Under the pieces are notes generated by a model that saw only the letters and a list, made by a program, of their open reading frames with translations, was not told the DNA's origin and searched no databases. The position numbers and the translations under genes were made by a program. From Lentinus brumalis (lineage: Eukaryota > Basidiomycota > Agaricomycetes > Polyporales > Polyporaceae): 44,370 nucleotides of DNA. Positions 11,569 through 22,850 of this stretch are shown here, one piece after another; the stretch's first letter is position 1, and each line of letters begins with the position of its first letter. Location of the stretch: the NCBI GenBank assembly GCA_001792895.1, contig MARA01000088.1:1-44370 (forward strand), in the 5' to 3' direction.

Positions 11569-12559
11569 ATGCGTCGCAGTGATAGAGCGAAAGCGCCGCC
11601 AGTTGACCTCGCCACGCTCGTTAGCCGCCTCTCCCGCACCTGTCCGGAGCTCGAAGGCACGACGGAAGCGCAGATCTTGAGACGACACAAGGAGATGTTT
11701 GAACGGTATGAGATTCACACTGGGTGCCAGCGAGAGATGTATTGACCGCGCGCGCACGCAGCATGGTAGAGGACACGGACAAGTTCTTGAAGTTGATGCG
11801 CGAGCACGGCGCCGTGGTGGGGGGTCCGCTGTGGTGCAGATAGCGTGGCCGCCGTTCGGCGCCGTCAAGAACTATGACCTGTTCGTCCCTTGCCGCTCAG
11901 CAACCGCCTTCATCGCACATCTCACCACCGTCGAGGGATATCGACTGGACGACATCGACGTGCACCGTGCCCGGAACGGCTGTGTGGTTGCCGAGACGGA
12001 GTACTTGGTGGGCGTGTCCTCGCACGTCACGCTCCGCAAGGGCAGTTGCACCATCGACGTCCTGGGCGTTGGCATTGCGGACGAATGGGACAGAGTGCTC
12101 CTGCCGATCGCGAGGTCGTGGGCTACCATCCTGCTCAACTACGCGACCGCGGACAAGGTGTGTATCACCTACCCTACCCTGACACTCCAAGGCAAAGCGC
12201 TGGTGCGTTGGTCGCACACGATGGACGCGTCGTTTCCGGGAGGGACGAGTGTGGAGCACCTGGAGAAGTACGTGGCGCGCGGGATCGAGTTCCGGACGTA
12301 CGCGGACGACTGGGATGAGCATGAAGACGGTCTGCCGCGCGCATGCGTGGAGTCGTGGGTTTGCCCGGTGCGCGAGCGTGCGTTCGATGATGAAGGCTGC
12401 CTCGTCGTAGGCGGCGGTGAAGAGGGTGCGGCGTTGGGCGGGGTTTCATGGGTGCTGGGAGGGTTACGCTGTCCGTTCACTTGCGGAGATGGCGTGGACT
12501 GCGCAACGGCGGTTCATATAGACTGGTGTGCGTGTGGGGCAAGCAGCCGGTCATTGTAG
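11569..12559 (+). CDS. Nucleotidyltransferase-like core protein (copy d), one frame break
   Basis: Exon 1 is 11569-11705 and exon 2 begins at 11762, after a 56-nt intron (GTATGA donor, CGCAG acceptor). The frame breaks in a run of six G at about 11818, precisely inside the VVGGSA motif; one added G restores the frame and gives 311 aa. The core is GGSAVVQIAWPP...YDLFVPCRSA, followed by a conserved CTIDVLGV and ILLNYATADKVCITYPTLTL block, then CPVRERAFDDEGCL near the C-terminus. The last block matches the C-R-x-FGDxGxL motif of copies a and c. The N-terminal segment (TCPELEGTTEAQILRRHKEM) sits where the F-box lies in copies b and c but is too divergent to call. This is the only plus-strand member of the family here. 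Confidence 0.6.
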
Positions 12560-12617
12560 AATAGAATGCATGCGCTCGATAACAATTCATCTAGTCCATC
12601 CATGCTGGAGTTCGGGA

Positions 12618-12785
12618 GCGCGAGCGTGTGTTCGATAACGATGGGTGTCTCATCGTAGAGGGCGGTGAAGACAGCGCGACGTTGGGCGAGTTGTCATGGG
12701 TCGTGGGAGGATCACGCCGTCCGTGCGTAACGGGTATTCATGCAGAGTAGTGTGCGTGTAGGCGCAAGAGCAGGTGACTGGAATC
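12618..12785 (+). repeat. Partial tandem copy of the 3' end of copy d
   Basis: This stretch repeats the sequence of about 12367-12560 with many substitutions. Both contain GCGCGAGCGTG-GTTCGAT, a GGCGGTGAAGA block, GCG-CGTTGGGCG, then TCATGGG and GTGTGCGTGT. It begins about 60 bp after the stop of copy d. It is best read as a decayed duplicate of the last 190 bp of that gene, left after an unequal exchange. Confidence 0.6.
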
Positions 12786-12795
12786 GGAGAAGGGA

Positions 12796-13466
12796 CTACA
12801 CTGCAACAGATTCAGCAACGCTGGCCACATCCTCCTCATCTACGCTGGTGCCATCCTCTTCACCCGACGACTCATCCTCAAAATCCATCGTGTAATCCCC
12901 ACCTCCATGGTGCGTACCGTCTTGCGCCGCTCCACAGAGATCAACCATCGGCGTTGCATCTCCGTAGGCAAAGCTTGAGTGACCGAGGATGGAGGTGTCC
13001 ACAGAGACACGGAGGCGGGGCCCCGTACCGTGAAGCACCTCGTAAAAGGAAATAGAGAGTAACATGTGGGACTACGTCACTATGAGTATGAAGGGCAGAA
13101 GGGAGCACAGCGAAAGCACGTACCGTGAGGCTGACGCCGCGTAGACGACGCACAACAAGAACTAGTGGCTCCAAGAGCACGTTGGGGGGATATGAAGGCA
13201 GAATGCGGGCCGCCGAACGACCCGATGAGGTGCGGGTATGTCGGTGTGTCGTCGGGGAGAGGGCACAGTGACTTCGATCCAGCGGATAAATGGGCGAACG
13301 AGGTCGTCTACACTTCGAAGTTGGATGTCGACAAGGAGCATGCGCTGAGAAGAATGAGGCTAAGGTACGAAACGAAGTGCGACAGACTCACATGAGAACT
13401 TTCATGGTGTGCTTTTAGAGGAAGGCGGACAGATTGCTCGAGCAAAAGTACAGGATCCATCTCCAT
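12796..13466 (-). CDS. Unrecognised small acidic-tailed protein (copy f), one frame break
   Basis: Three exons, 13466-13392, 13344-13124 and 13038-12796, are joined in phase through 47-nt and 85-nt introns. A single missing base in a C run near 13195 interrupts exon 2. Repaired, the protein is 179 aa. The middle contains FIRWIEVTVP and, after the break, LLEPLVLVVRRLRGVSL. The last exon has RLRVSVDTSILGHSSFAYGD, then GDYTMDFEDE and an acidic tail. The start was chosen because a TATATA box lies about 45 nt upstream, but the frame stays open upstream, so a longer protein is possible. The family is unknown. Weak similarity to e1 suggests a second duplicated family in this cluster. Confidence 0.5.
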
Positions 13467-13508
13467 GGTCGTCGGGGAGCGCAATTCGAACTTGATGGCG
13501 TTGACTCG

Positions 13509-13516
13509 ATATATAA
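13509..13516 (-). promoter_or_regulatory. TATA box of copy f
   Basis: TTATATAT on the minus strand lies about 45 nt upstream of the ATG at 13466, similar to the spacing seen for copy a. Confidence 0.45.
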
Positions 13517-13804
13517 GGGGGTCGGGGAGGCGGGATGGTCCGAAAGAGGCCAGCCAGAATGGGGAAATTCCGACAACACGCACCTGGGTGTGACAATTGC
13601 CGAACGCAACACGCAAGTTGGAAGACGAGATATACGACGAGCACACTACATCGGAGGGCGGGATGAAGGCAGGCAACTGAAGCCCAAGGGCGACTCGGAC
13701 AGTGACGACCACGGCGACACTAGCGACAGGGACGAGAAGAGGCACGAGGCGTCAAAAGGGTCGAAAGTAGACGACGCTGACAAAGGCGGAGGGAAGCGGG
13801 AAGC

Positions 13805-13830
13805 GGGACCGGGGACCGGGGACCGGGGAC
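13805..13830 (+). repeat. Short GGGGACC tandem run
   Basis: Three to four perfect 7-bp units of GGGGACC. This is a simple GC-rich tandem repeat in non-coding or poorly resolved sequence. Confidence 0.7.
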
Positions 13831-13846
13831 GGGTGGACTCGGGTTG

Positions 13847-14062
13847 TCAGATACGGGCTTCAATTATCGGGGTTGAGGTGACCTTGCACACAAGGTAATC
13901 GCCCGATTGAAATTTGTGGCGGTGTTCCCGCGCGAGATCCATCACTTGTTGAGAGACAGTAGCGTCGACGGTGGTGAGGATGTGCCTGACGGAGGCGAAC
14001 GTCTTGTGTCCAGCAATAGCGGGAAGAGGAATGCACCAGGGAACCCCGCGTGCGGTCGTCAT
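13847..14062 (-). pseudogene. Fragment related to copy e2
   Basis: The minus strand reads KTFASVRHILTTVDATVSQQ and then FQSGDYLVCKV. This parallels VFRSVYDATVTYELM and PGDYVLLECML of copy e2 in order and spacing. No start or upstream exon could be fixed; a further coding-like piece (VMVAFESIWRTRPRNKAGAK) lies on the same strand near 14190-14260. It is either an exon of a longer gene or a remnant. Confidence 0.4.
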
Positions 14063-15089
14063 CTCGAGGCCGGAAGGAAAGCTAGCAGGATCGCTAGAAG
14101 CTGAGACGCAACCCGACCTCCCCTACGAGGGGTGGAGCGTGAGGAGGTTGGTGGTAGTACAGAAACCCGCTCAGCGTGCTGCGAACTTGGCCCCGGCCTT
14201 GTTGCGAGGGCGAGTGCGCCAGATGGACTCGAAGGCGACCATCACGACGGGGGTAGATGTAGATGTAAGTACCAGAGCGTTCCTAGTGATTGACAGATAC
14301 AAGGTGATCTCCTGACGTGAGTTTTGCTGGGTTCAGGGTGGAGATTGTGGTCGATGACGACCGACCGCTGAGATTGCATGGAATATCTTGAGGAGCGCCG
14401 CTTACTGCTGCACCGTCGGATGCAAAACTGCGCGGTTGACATAGAGGTCGAGGTGATATGGTGCTCATACGAGGTGTATATCCTGCACGTAGTCCCAGAC
14501 GACTGACGCGCAGCTGGGGTTTGCGACGCGCCATGCATGCTGATGTGAGGACGCTGTGCATGACCATCGGGTTCGATCTGGACCCTGCGGAGATGCTACA
14601 TAAGTCCACTGGTAAGTATCACTCAGAGAATCACAAGGAGACTGCGTACTACTACTACTTTAAAAAGAGGATGGTGGTTGAACTTGGAGATGAGTCGCCA
14701 TGAGACGCCGAGTCTCGTCACGGTCATCCAACGTCGTCGTCTCGCGCCAACGAGAGTCTCGACAGGCCATCGCCCGTGCTCTATCCAATTCCCAAGCTAG
14801 CCCCAGCCAATTCCTACAATACATAACATACGTTACTTACTACTATCCTACAGTGCGGCGGGCCGCTCCGCCGAGTACGTACGCAAGAACGTTATAACAA
14901 GACAGCAACAGAAGAGCATAACGTTAGGCAACATTACGGTATATTCAAATGGTCCCTCTCCCTCCCCTCGTCTCCTACCCGTCCCCATCGCGCGCGGCGT
15001 CGTCATTGAAGCGTGGACGTTCCATACAAAGCAACCCGGAAGCACAAGAAGGGTCGCGCCCTGGACGGCCGCTGGCAGCGGACGAAGGC
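14063..15089. other. Region without a resolvable gene
   Basis: Plus-strand coding-like pieces occur at about 14379-14507 (EERRLLLHRRMQNCAVDIEV) and 14520-14700 (ADVRTLCMTIGFDLDPAEML, with a possible GTAAGT donor at 14611). They are short and do not join into a gene I can support. The segment 14700-15089 shows nothing clear. Confidence 0.35.
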
Positions 15090-18000
15090 CTATGCGAGGC
15101 CGATCTTCGTCAAATGCAAGCGCATGATAGCCTCGCCGACTAGAGGAGACGGATGTCATGAGCACATTGCGCAGCGACGGAGAGCCGAGCGGAGGTAGCA
15201 CACGCACCGTTGATGATGATCGACTGCGTCGCCTTGATGTCCTGCACTCGCGCGCCGCGAAGTGGAACGACGAGCAGCGGGTGCAGAGACGGATCGGGGA
15301 CAGAGCGCAAGCAATAGAAACGAAGCGTGAGTGTCCGGACATCATACGAGGTTAAATGACCGTGGAGGGCGTGGGGGACGAGGAAGACAAAGGAACGGGA
15401 CGTACAAGCATCGACGTGAAGTGCTGCGGAGGCGAGGGGAAAAGCGCGTATGTCAGCTATCGTCCACGAACGAGCCGCCTCCGAAAGACCTATGATAGCT
15501 TGTCTGCCGCGACCGACTTGGCGGCCCAGGGCACAGATAGGCTATCACAAATCCAAGAGGCAGAACATGACAGGAATAGCGGACGTACGAGGTATAGCGG
15601 ACGATGCGAGACGTCTTTCCGTCTGTGCACCTGGATGAAGTGCGCGCGGAAGTACTCCGAGACCTCCTCGAAGCTGTTTGGCCTGTCGCCGTACGACGAG
15701 ATGCTGCACGAGTCAACCACAACGCGCCAAGAAACCCGTGGAGGCCATTGCCAAGACAGAGCAGGCACGCACGCGTGCGAGGACAAGTGGAGTGGGAATG
15801 CGAGTCCAGGGGCGCAGTCAGGGTAGGAGCCGCAGAGCAGGACCGCAGACGAAGGGAGGCGGATGGGAAAGGATCGGCCGCAGCAGGGGCAAGGGCAGGG
15901 ACGCAATGTAAAATATGCCTATCAGCAGCCATCCACCACGCACGGCGCAAACTGGGGAAAACGTACTATTTGCGGACCTTGACCCCGGCCTCGAGTTTCT
16001 GTCGCAGTAGGTCGGTCTGTGAACGAACAAGAAAGCGTCTTAGCAATCGTGCTCAAGCGGCATACGCAGACCTGAAGAACGGCACCTTGTTGAGCATGAG
16101 TACGAGCGCAGCGTTCCCGAGCAGCTTGTTCGCGCATATCGTCGTGAACAACTGCAGCGAGTCGTCTATCCGGTTCGTCCGCGGGTCCTCCTCGAGGTAC
16201 TGTTGTCGATTTGCGTTTGCATTGCGTTGCGTCGACCGTGGATCCGAATGGCACGGGCCAGGGACCGGAAGGACGTGCGGTATCCAGGTACGCCGCGAAC
16301 GCACGTTGGCAGCACATCCGGGCGAATCCAGAAGCGTAAACAATTGAATGGCCGAGGGGAGTGCAGAACCCAATCACCAAGGTGAGTGAATGGCAGGAAG
16401 AGCCGTCGGAGGAGGGAAGCATGAGAGATCAAACGCATGGTGAGAACGCGCACCCACACTCCGAGCGGTGAGCGGCGAGGCTAGAAGAGCGCGCGCGCGG
16501 TCGAGTGCGCGTTTTCGATCACCTGTGACCGGTCGCCGGCCAGCGATGCACTGCAGCTCAGATCCCGCACGCGCTCCTCCACTCTCGTGCACACACAAAC
16601 GAACGGACGTACCTGGTCAAAAGCGCTGATGGGCGCAAGGAAGATGATAGCAGTGGCTAGAAGCAAGAGAGCCGTCAGCGCCAAGACTCAGCGGGAGAAA
16701 GCCTCCGACAGCACCAGCTCCCGGCTGGACGAGGCTCGGGCGGACGAAGAACGATGGCACAGAAACCGAGAGTTCAGCCGGCCTGCATCCCAAGCATGCT
16801 CGCTGTCGCGCAAGGTTTCGAACTCTGCGGGGCCGGTCGGCAGCCGTGGACGCACCCAGTGCACACCGGACACAGCTGACCACTGAGTCCTGATCACCGA
16901 GCGTAATCGGCGGACGCACCGCACGAAGTCCACAGCCATAGCGCCAAACGGACGCGGACGCTCGTCAGGCACAGTAGGCGTGTGCGCGCAGGTCGAGGAA
17001 GGATAAGGCACGCCACGGGCTGGGAGGCGTGCAGCGGAGGACAGGGAAGGTTCGTGGAAAGGATGCACGGGAAAGAGGTAACGTACCATCGTCAAAGTAA
17101 GGCACCCATGCGTGTCGCTGGATGTGAGAGTAGCGTTAGCAATCGCTGACGATTAACCCGGATGACGACAGCGTGGGATCGCTGAAGGCGTGGCGAGTAT
17201 GAGAGGTGGTAGACTTGCCTGACCGCGCTGTGAAGGGGCGGAGCATCAGGTAGTGAACAGCAGATGCGGAGGGGAAGCATACTGCGCCGCCAACATCATA
17301 CAGAAGCCAGTTGTAGGTGGTGCCACCCATGCTGATGTCGAACTGGTGCTCCGTCACACCGATGGTCTGCAGGCGGACGTGCAGGATGTCCTCTGCGAAG
17401 CACCCGTCAGCCAGCGTGCCTGCGACCGCAAAAACGACGTACCATTTGACGGGAGGTAGTCGGGCTGCGCGATTCGTCGTATGTTGGCAAGGAAACTGGG
17501 CGGGCGGAGGTCAGCCCGAGAAGCACGGCTCAGCACGACGGCGACACGCACAACGCAGCGTATTCCTCGAGCTTCAGCTTGTGCGCCTTGACGAGCTTCT
17601 GCACGCCCGGGTGCCACCACAGGTACTCGATCTCGTCCATCGAGGCCGCGAGCGTCGTCGCGACGATGTTCGTCACAGCCGACTGCCGCGCTGTCATGCC
17701 CGTCCGGTAGTCGTCCGACAGGGGCCATGATCGTGCGGCCGAGTTCAGGGCCTGCCAGCCCGAGCGCACGTACACGCCTGTGCGCCCGCCAGAAACCGAT
17801 ATGCCGCCGCTGAGCTCCGAGGCGAGCGCGTCTTCGCTCGCGACAAGCGGAAGGAGCTTGCTCCTGAGCAGCGCGAGCTCCGGGAACCACGCCGGGTCCG
17901 GCTTCGAGTACGTCGACGAGCCGGAGCCGGAGCCCGAGCGAGACGTGCCGGACCGCGACGGTGCGAGGGAGATGGCGAGCGGGTCGCCAGAGGTGCCGAG

Positions 18001-18815
18001 GCCGTACTCCCAATCGAGCTCGTCGAGGATCATGCGGATGGCCTTGAGGATGTTGAAGTAGACGATGGGCCGCCAGGATGGCCGCTCCTTCTCGAGAGTC
18101 TGCGACGAGTAGTAGAGCTGAAACTGCTTCTGCAGCGTCGACTTGCCGGACTCGGCTTGCCCGAGGAGCATGACTGCGGGGAAGCATGTCAGTAATCGTA
18201 ATTTCGAGGAGACGGAGAGGTCGAGTCAAAACCAACGAGAGACTTCGTGCGCCTCACGCGAGACCTGGAGGGTGCGCGCATGGGGAGTCATAGAGCGGGA
18301 ATGAGTAGAGGGATGACGAGCGCATTGGGTAGTTCTCAGACAAAGCCGACGGGACTTCGGCTTCAGGGATTGGCTTGTACAGGGAGGCCCGTGAGCGGGA
18401 CTTGTTGCGTCTGTAGCGCGGGCATTGGTATCGGCTTCAGCCGTTCCGTGGCTCTCGTCCTGCGGGAAGCTGCTACCTCGTCCATAGCGTATGGCTGGTA
18501 CACCAGACGCTGACTTACGAGTCCGCGCGCAGCAGCGAAAATGCGGATGGACTACAAGCTACCGCATGACGAAGTGGGCTCACGGGGACTTGACGCGAGT
18601 AGAAAGGAGATGCGAGACACGTCGGCGAGAACGAGAGCACACACCTTTCACATCCCTCGCCTTTTTTCTCTTCATGACCTCCCGCTCGCGCTGCGGATGG
18701 CGTCTGGATTAACGCGTCATACGACAATGCGAATACACACCTTGAGCTCGTCGTCGATGGCATTGCTGATGCGGAGAGCCTCGGCCTCGTCCGCGGGGCT
18801 GCGTCGCTGGCGCAT
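15090..18815 (-). CDS. Divergent G-protein alpha subunit, 13 exons
   Basis: Exons, 5' to 3': 18815-18741, 18690-18645, 18173-17552, 17495-17443, 17392-17283, 17117-17087, 16656-16613, 16199-16086, 16016-15967, 15703-15589, 15423-15406, 15241-15208, 15139-15090. All joins are in phase and total 1362 nt (453 aa). G1 is GQAESGKST (residues 45-53). The switch I equivalent is VRLQTIGV with the expected R and T (about 272-275). G3 is DVGGA then RHAWVPYFDD (about 298-312). AIIFLAPISAFDQ, NKTD (364-367) and HFTSMLDIKATQ (in place of TCAT) follow, and the C-terminus is LHLTKIGLA. A Ser/Gly-rich insert lengthens the helical domain. The usual catalytic GGQ is GGA and the switch II loop looks 2-3 residues short. 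There is no N-terminal MGxxxS myristoylation signal. Introns of 471, 430, 413 and 262 nt are long for this window. The start at 18815 is a minimum: coding-like sequence continues upstream. Confidence 0.85.
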
Positions 18816-19693
18816 GTCGCGGAGGTGCGCGTCGAGGGCGAGTGACGATAGACAGGAGTCGCAGACCAAGAGTCGAAGGGCGAGGAGATGGCGGGGGAGG
18901 ATAAGGAGTTGCGAGCGTCCCACGGAGGGTTCATTGTGATGGCGAAGAGCAGGCCATCACCCGATGATACTCACCTCCTCAACCCGCACAGCCTCCCCCC
19001 TTCCGGTCTCCGCGCGAGCTCTGTCCATTCCGGCGGCCACGAAACAGGCACACACCGCGCACGCACTCAAATCTGGCACACAATCTCCGAGCGCCACAAA
19101 GTCCACCGCGGTTTGCGTTGCGCGCGCGCGGGAGCACGGACAGCAGCCGCGCCATGATTTGCGTCGCCCGAGCTCCTTGCGAGCGCGCTGGCCATCTCAC
19201 GCCGCGCCATGCGTCGCCGACCCGCTATCTTCTCCATCTCATCATCCAACGCTTCTTCTTCTCTCGCGCCCATACTCGTACGCCGGAGAACACTGCCAAA
19301 TAGGAACAGCGTCCAACTCTTGCCACCGTTCGAACGCACAACGCCGGCACGCACATCGTCATCGCTTCATCATCCCATACAGCCATCACCGCAACTCGCC
19401 ACCCTGGTCCTCCTGGTATACCGGTAGCCCGCCAGCGCGCAGTCCCGTACACTGCTCTTCGTGCATCGCGGCCACCTGGGACGCCGGTAAGTACGTCACT
19501 CTAAGACTCCCGATTAACGATATGCATACACTGACCCTGTCTGCGCACAGCACTCACCTATGCATCCCACGACCATCTCGGAGGCTAGTCATGGATCCAC
19601 ACGCTCCGCCGACAGCCATGCCGCCGGTCCTGCCTTCGTATGTAAGTTACTGCGCCAGCAGCGCTCATCGCGTCTCCCTGCTTCCACTGGCAG
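18816..19693. other. Upstream of the G-alpha gene; unresolved coding-like sequence
   Basis: The minus strand stays open upstream of 18815 and may hold the true N-terminus of the G-alpha gene. On the plus strand, GTAAGTAC at 19491 and a GCACAG acceptor near 19550 look like a real intron, implying that a plus-strand transcript begins near here. No reliable start was found. Confidence 0.35.
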
Positions 19694-20331
19694 ATATCAT
19701 CATTGCGGTCTGGGAAGGTCATCTCAACGACCTACCCCTTTCCGATCCGGGTCGGTGACCATGGCCCAAGCACCGGTCCGTGTCTGATTACCAATTCGTT
19801 CCCGTCTGCGACTCGGACGTCGAACATGACTATGCCCACGTAAGTACTCACCATACGTCGCGTATGTTCTGTCTGATGTTCGCAAGGCAGGAGCGACAAG
19901 GGTGCCGCAGACACACGCACCTGCTGTTCTCGCTGGCTTATCACAAGGCTCGCTACAGAGAACCCACCTCACGCTCCCAGGCGGACTCGACGCGCAGACG
20001 CTCCCTACTACGGACGAGTGAGAGACATCTTCTGACTGACAGTCTGCAGCAGACGTCTTCTTCTCGCCGACCGGGTCTACTCAGTGTGTATGCGAGCACG
20101 CCAACAAGTCCGGCTCGTCCTGGCGCCTGAGTCTGTATGCCAGGTCGAGTACATGCCGGCTTTACAGTGCCGCGAGAGGTGGACGTTTCGAGCGGCAACC
20201 TCGGGGGTGCCACCGGTTCTCTTACTCGCGGAGACTGCGGACACCCACTCGAAAGAGAGCCCGCAAGTTTCCATCCGTGCGCAGGCCGGCGTTGCGCCGC
20301 GGACGACCGAGCATCGAGTCCGCCCACCGTG
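19694..20331 (+). CDS. Unrecognised plus-strand gene (g), partial model
   Basis: One exon is convincing: 19694-19839, bounded by a CAG acceptor and a GTAAGT donor, reading SSLRSGKVISTTYPFPIRVG then GPSTGPCLITNSFPSATRTS. After an intron of about 50 nt, coding-like sequence continues in changing frames: VPQTHAPAVLAGLSQGSLQR, and then a 260-nt open stretch to 20331 (ADRVYSVCMRARQQVRLVLA, then MPALQCRERWTFRAATSGVP) ending at a GTGAGT donor. The phases do not all join, so a frame break or a missed exon is likely. I do not recognise the protein; the final stretch has a beta-strand-like alternation. Confidence 0.35.
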
Positions 20332-22560
20332 AGTGCGGCGAACGGTGCAGAGGGCGCGAGGCCAGGTGGGCGCGGGAGAAAGGACCAGTAGCTCGACGCA
20401 GGTCTGCACGGCTTGTCGCGGCGTCCAGGTTACCGGGCAAGAATGTCCTGAGGAGAAGACACAGCCGCTCGCAGGACATCCGTATTCGACATCAATGCAT
20501 CAACACCGAGAGCGGTTGAACAAGCACCGTCGACGGGGCTGCATCGCCCGTAGCACGATCTCCGCCCTTGCCAAATCCGACGCACTCGACGGCGTTCTAC
20601 CCTGCTGTATGCGTCTCCTGCGCTCTGTACGTTTGCATACCCCTGCGCACGCCATGCTCTCGACGAGCTGCTGCTCCGGTCACTCCGAGACTCCTTCTTG
20701 CTCCTCCGATGTCACCTCGTGCTGGACACCGCCTATGTTCGCCACAGCGTGCTCAGCAATGTCGCACCACTACGTTTGTGCCCTTACAGGTGCGTTCAGT
20801 TTGTAAGTCTCCTTTGCTTAGTCCTCCCGCCTGCTTGTTAGTACCCGGCCGAGACGTCAACCCGACCGCGCAGCGCAGCGCCAGTCGTATGACACGGGTC
20901 GCCTTGCCTGAGTTGCAAGCGCGCCCTGGTAACTCTTCCACGTCACCCGCATGTCCGTCTCGCGTCTAGAAACACGCTCACGCTACAGCTCAAGAGGAGC
21001 GCAAGAGAAATGGTGCGAACGAGGTTCATTATACCGGAAATGCGGACAGGTACGTCTATACTACACTCTTCTACCCGAGGCCTGTCTCCCATACCGTCTA
21101 CTGGCCTCTCCTCTCCTGGATACGCGCTCATTGGTCTCGTCTCGAACTTAATTGCTCCGGTTCGCCCCTTTGCTATGACGAACGCGCTAGGCGGCCCCAA
21201 TCCTCGCTGCTGCTATGTTGCAGAACGGTCGTCTCACTTAGCCAGCTCGACCTGCGTCGGCCTCTACAGTCTACCCACGCCCCGCGAACACCGTCCAGTC
21301 CCGCTCCACGTAAGACCACGTCTCTCACACATGACGACAAACTACTTACTCGGATGCACAGCTACGAGGGCCGCCTACTACGATGCGGTCCCATCTCTCG
21401 CCGCCGCCGTGCATGCTCGTCCTCTGCTGTTCCTACTGCGTCGCGCTACGCTTCGGATGATTTCCTTCGCAGCCTCAAAGACGACGAGCCTGGCCTTCGT
21501 ACGCACCCGTCATCCATCCACTGCGCGCATGCCGTGAATCGTCTCCGACCCTCCGCTCCTCTACCTCTACCTTGGCGCGCAAGACGAATTCGCTGGCACG
21601 AAGGTAAGTCAGTATTGCATCTCCCTGACGCCGCTATCGAACTCACCTCCACTGATGTGCACAGAACTCGTCTTCGGGTTACGTCCTGTGAGATGTAAGT
21701 CAGTACGCAGCTCTCGGTGCTCCGAGTCGCTCACGTACCTCACAGCCGCGGCCGGCTCTGGCGCTGACGGACACGGCACGGAGAGCGGTGGACAACGGCG
21801 GGAGTGGAGCGTCGTAGGTGAGGCAGAGCAGGGCTGGTGCCAGCGGGAGAGCAACGGGGGAGTGGGGAACGCGGCGTGCAGCTCGTCTGCCCCCTACATA
21901 TAGCCTCGCTAGTTTGCCGATCCGGGCGCCGGCGGTGTGATTGTCAAGCCCGAGTCCTGGCAGTGGCATGTTCGCTGCCGGATGCGTCCCGCATGGACGG
22001 ACGCCGACGGCGAGTCGGACTGGTACTGGCGAGTTGCCGTCGCCCTCTGAGATGTCCATAACCTAACCCGACAGCACGACGCGACTCCGCACTCACGTCC
22101 GAGAACTCGCCGGAGGCGTTCAGACACCGGGAACTCACCGCCGTCCGAGGAGACCCGGGAGCAAGACCTGGACAGTCCGGCAGCGCAGGTGAGTACTTCC
22201 GCCTCGCCCACAGAACCGGAACTGACACACCTGCATATCCAGCAATCCGCTGGAGCAGTCGAGTCTCGTATCACGATGAAGTCCTGTTACAGTGGTGGTC
22301 GTGGTCGTGGTCCCCCTCCTCCCTGAACCCGGTGCGCTGTGCTGTCTGCGCTCAGCGCCTGATGACTAAGCACGCCTCGAGGCTACGAGCCTCTCCTTCT
22401 GATCCTCGTCATCTCTCCTCTCTCCTCTCTCCTGATCCTGCTCCTGCCGTCCCAGACGCCCCACTCTCCCACTCCATGTGCCCCCTCCAACATGGCGACG
22501 TCCTCGTCGGCCACACATCCAGTATGAATCTCGTCAAAGCTGCAACTTGCGTGACTTCAG
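20332..22560 (+). other. Continuation of gene g or separate fragments
   Basis: Several strong donor/acceptor pairs occur on the plus strand, for example GTAAGTCAG at 21602 with a GTGCACAG acceptor near 21664, and GTACGT near 21051. Short coding-like exons lie between them, such as TLTLQLKRSAREMVRTRFII just before 21050. No complete gene could be assembled and none of the pieces is recognised. Confidence 0.3.
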
Positions 22561-22850
22561 CCTGATAGGTCCTGCGCTTCCACCTTCGTGAGTTCTCTCA
22601 ACGCTATCTTCTGTCCCTTTACTTGTATGCAATTCGTTGTTGCCGTCCTGTACAAATTCTCGTCAGTTATCTATATATACTACCGCTGATGCACATAGCT
22701 CGTCGCTCGTCGTCTCATGTGCCAGATGCCATGGAACATCGAAAGGCTGAAACATTCGAGTCCTCTAGCTGCATGCGGCGTTGTCGCCTCCCCCCTTTTT
22801 TTTTTAAACATGGAAAATAGATACTCAGCTGTATGACAGATTGGCGGGGA

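Noticed and set aside
15604..16347. 247-codon plus-strand frame
   Set aside because: It crosses several well-phased minus-strand exons and introns of the G-alpha gene and shows no domain; treated as a shadow.
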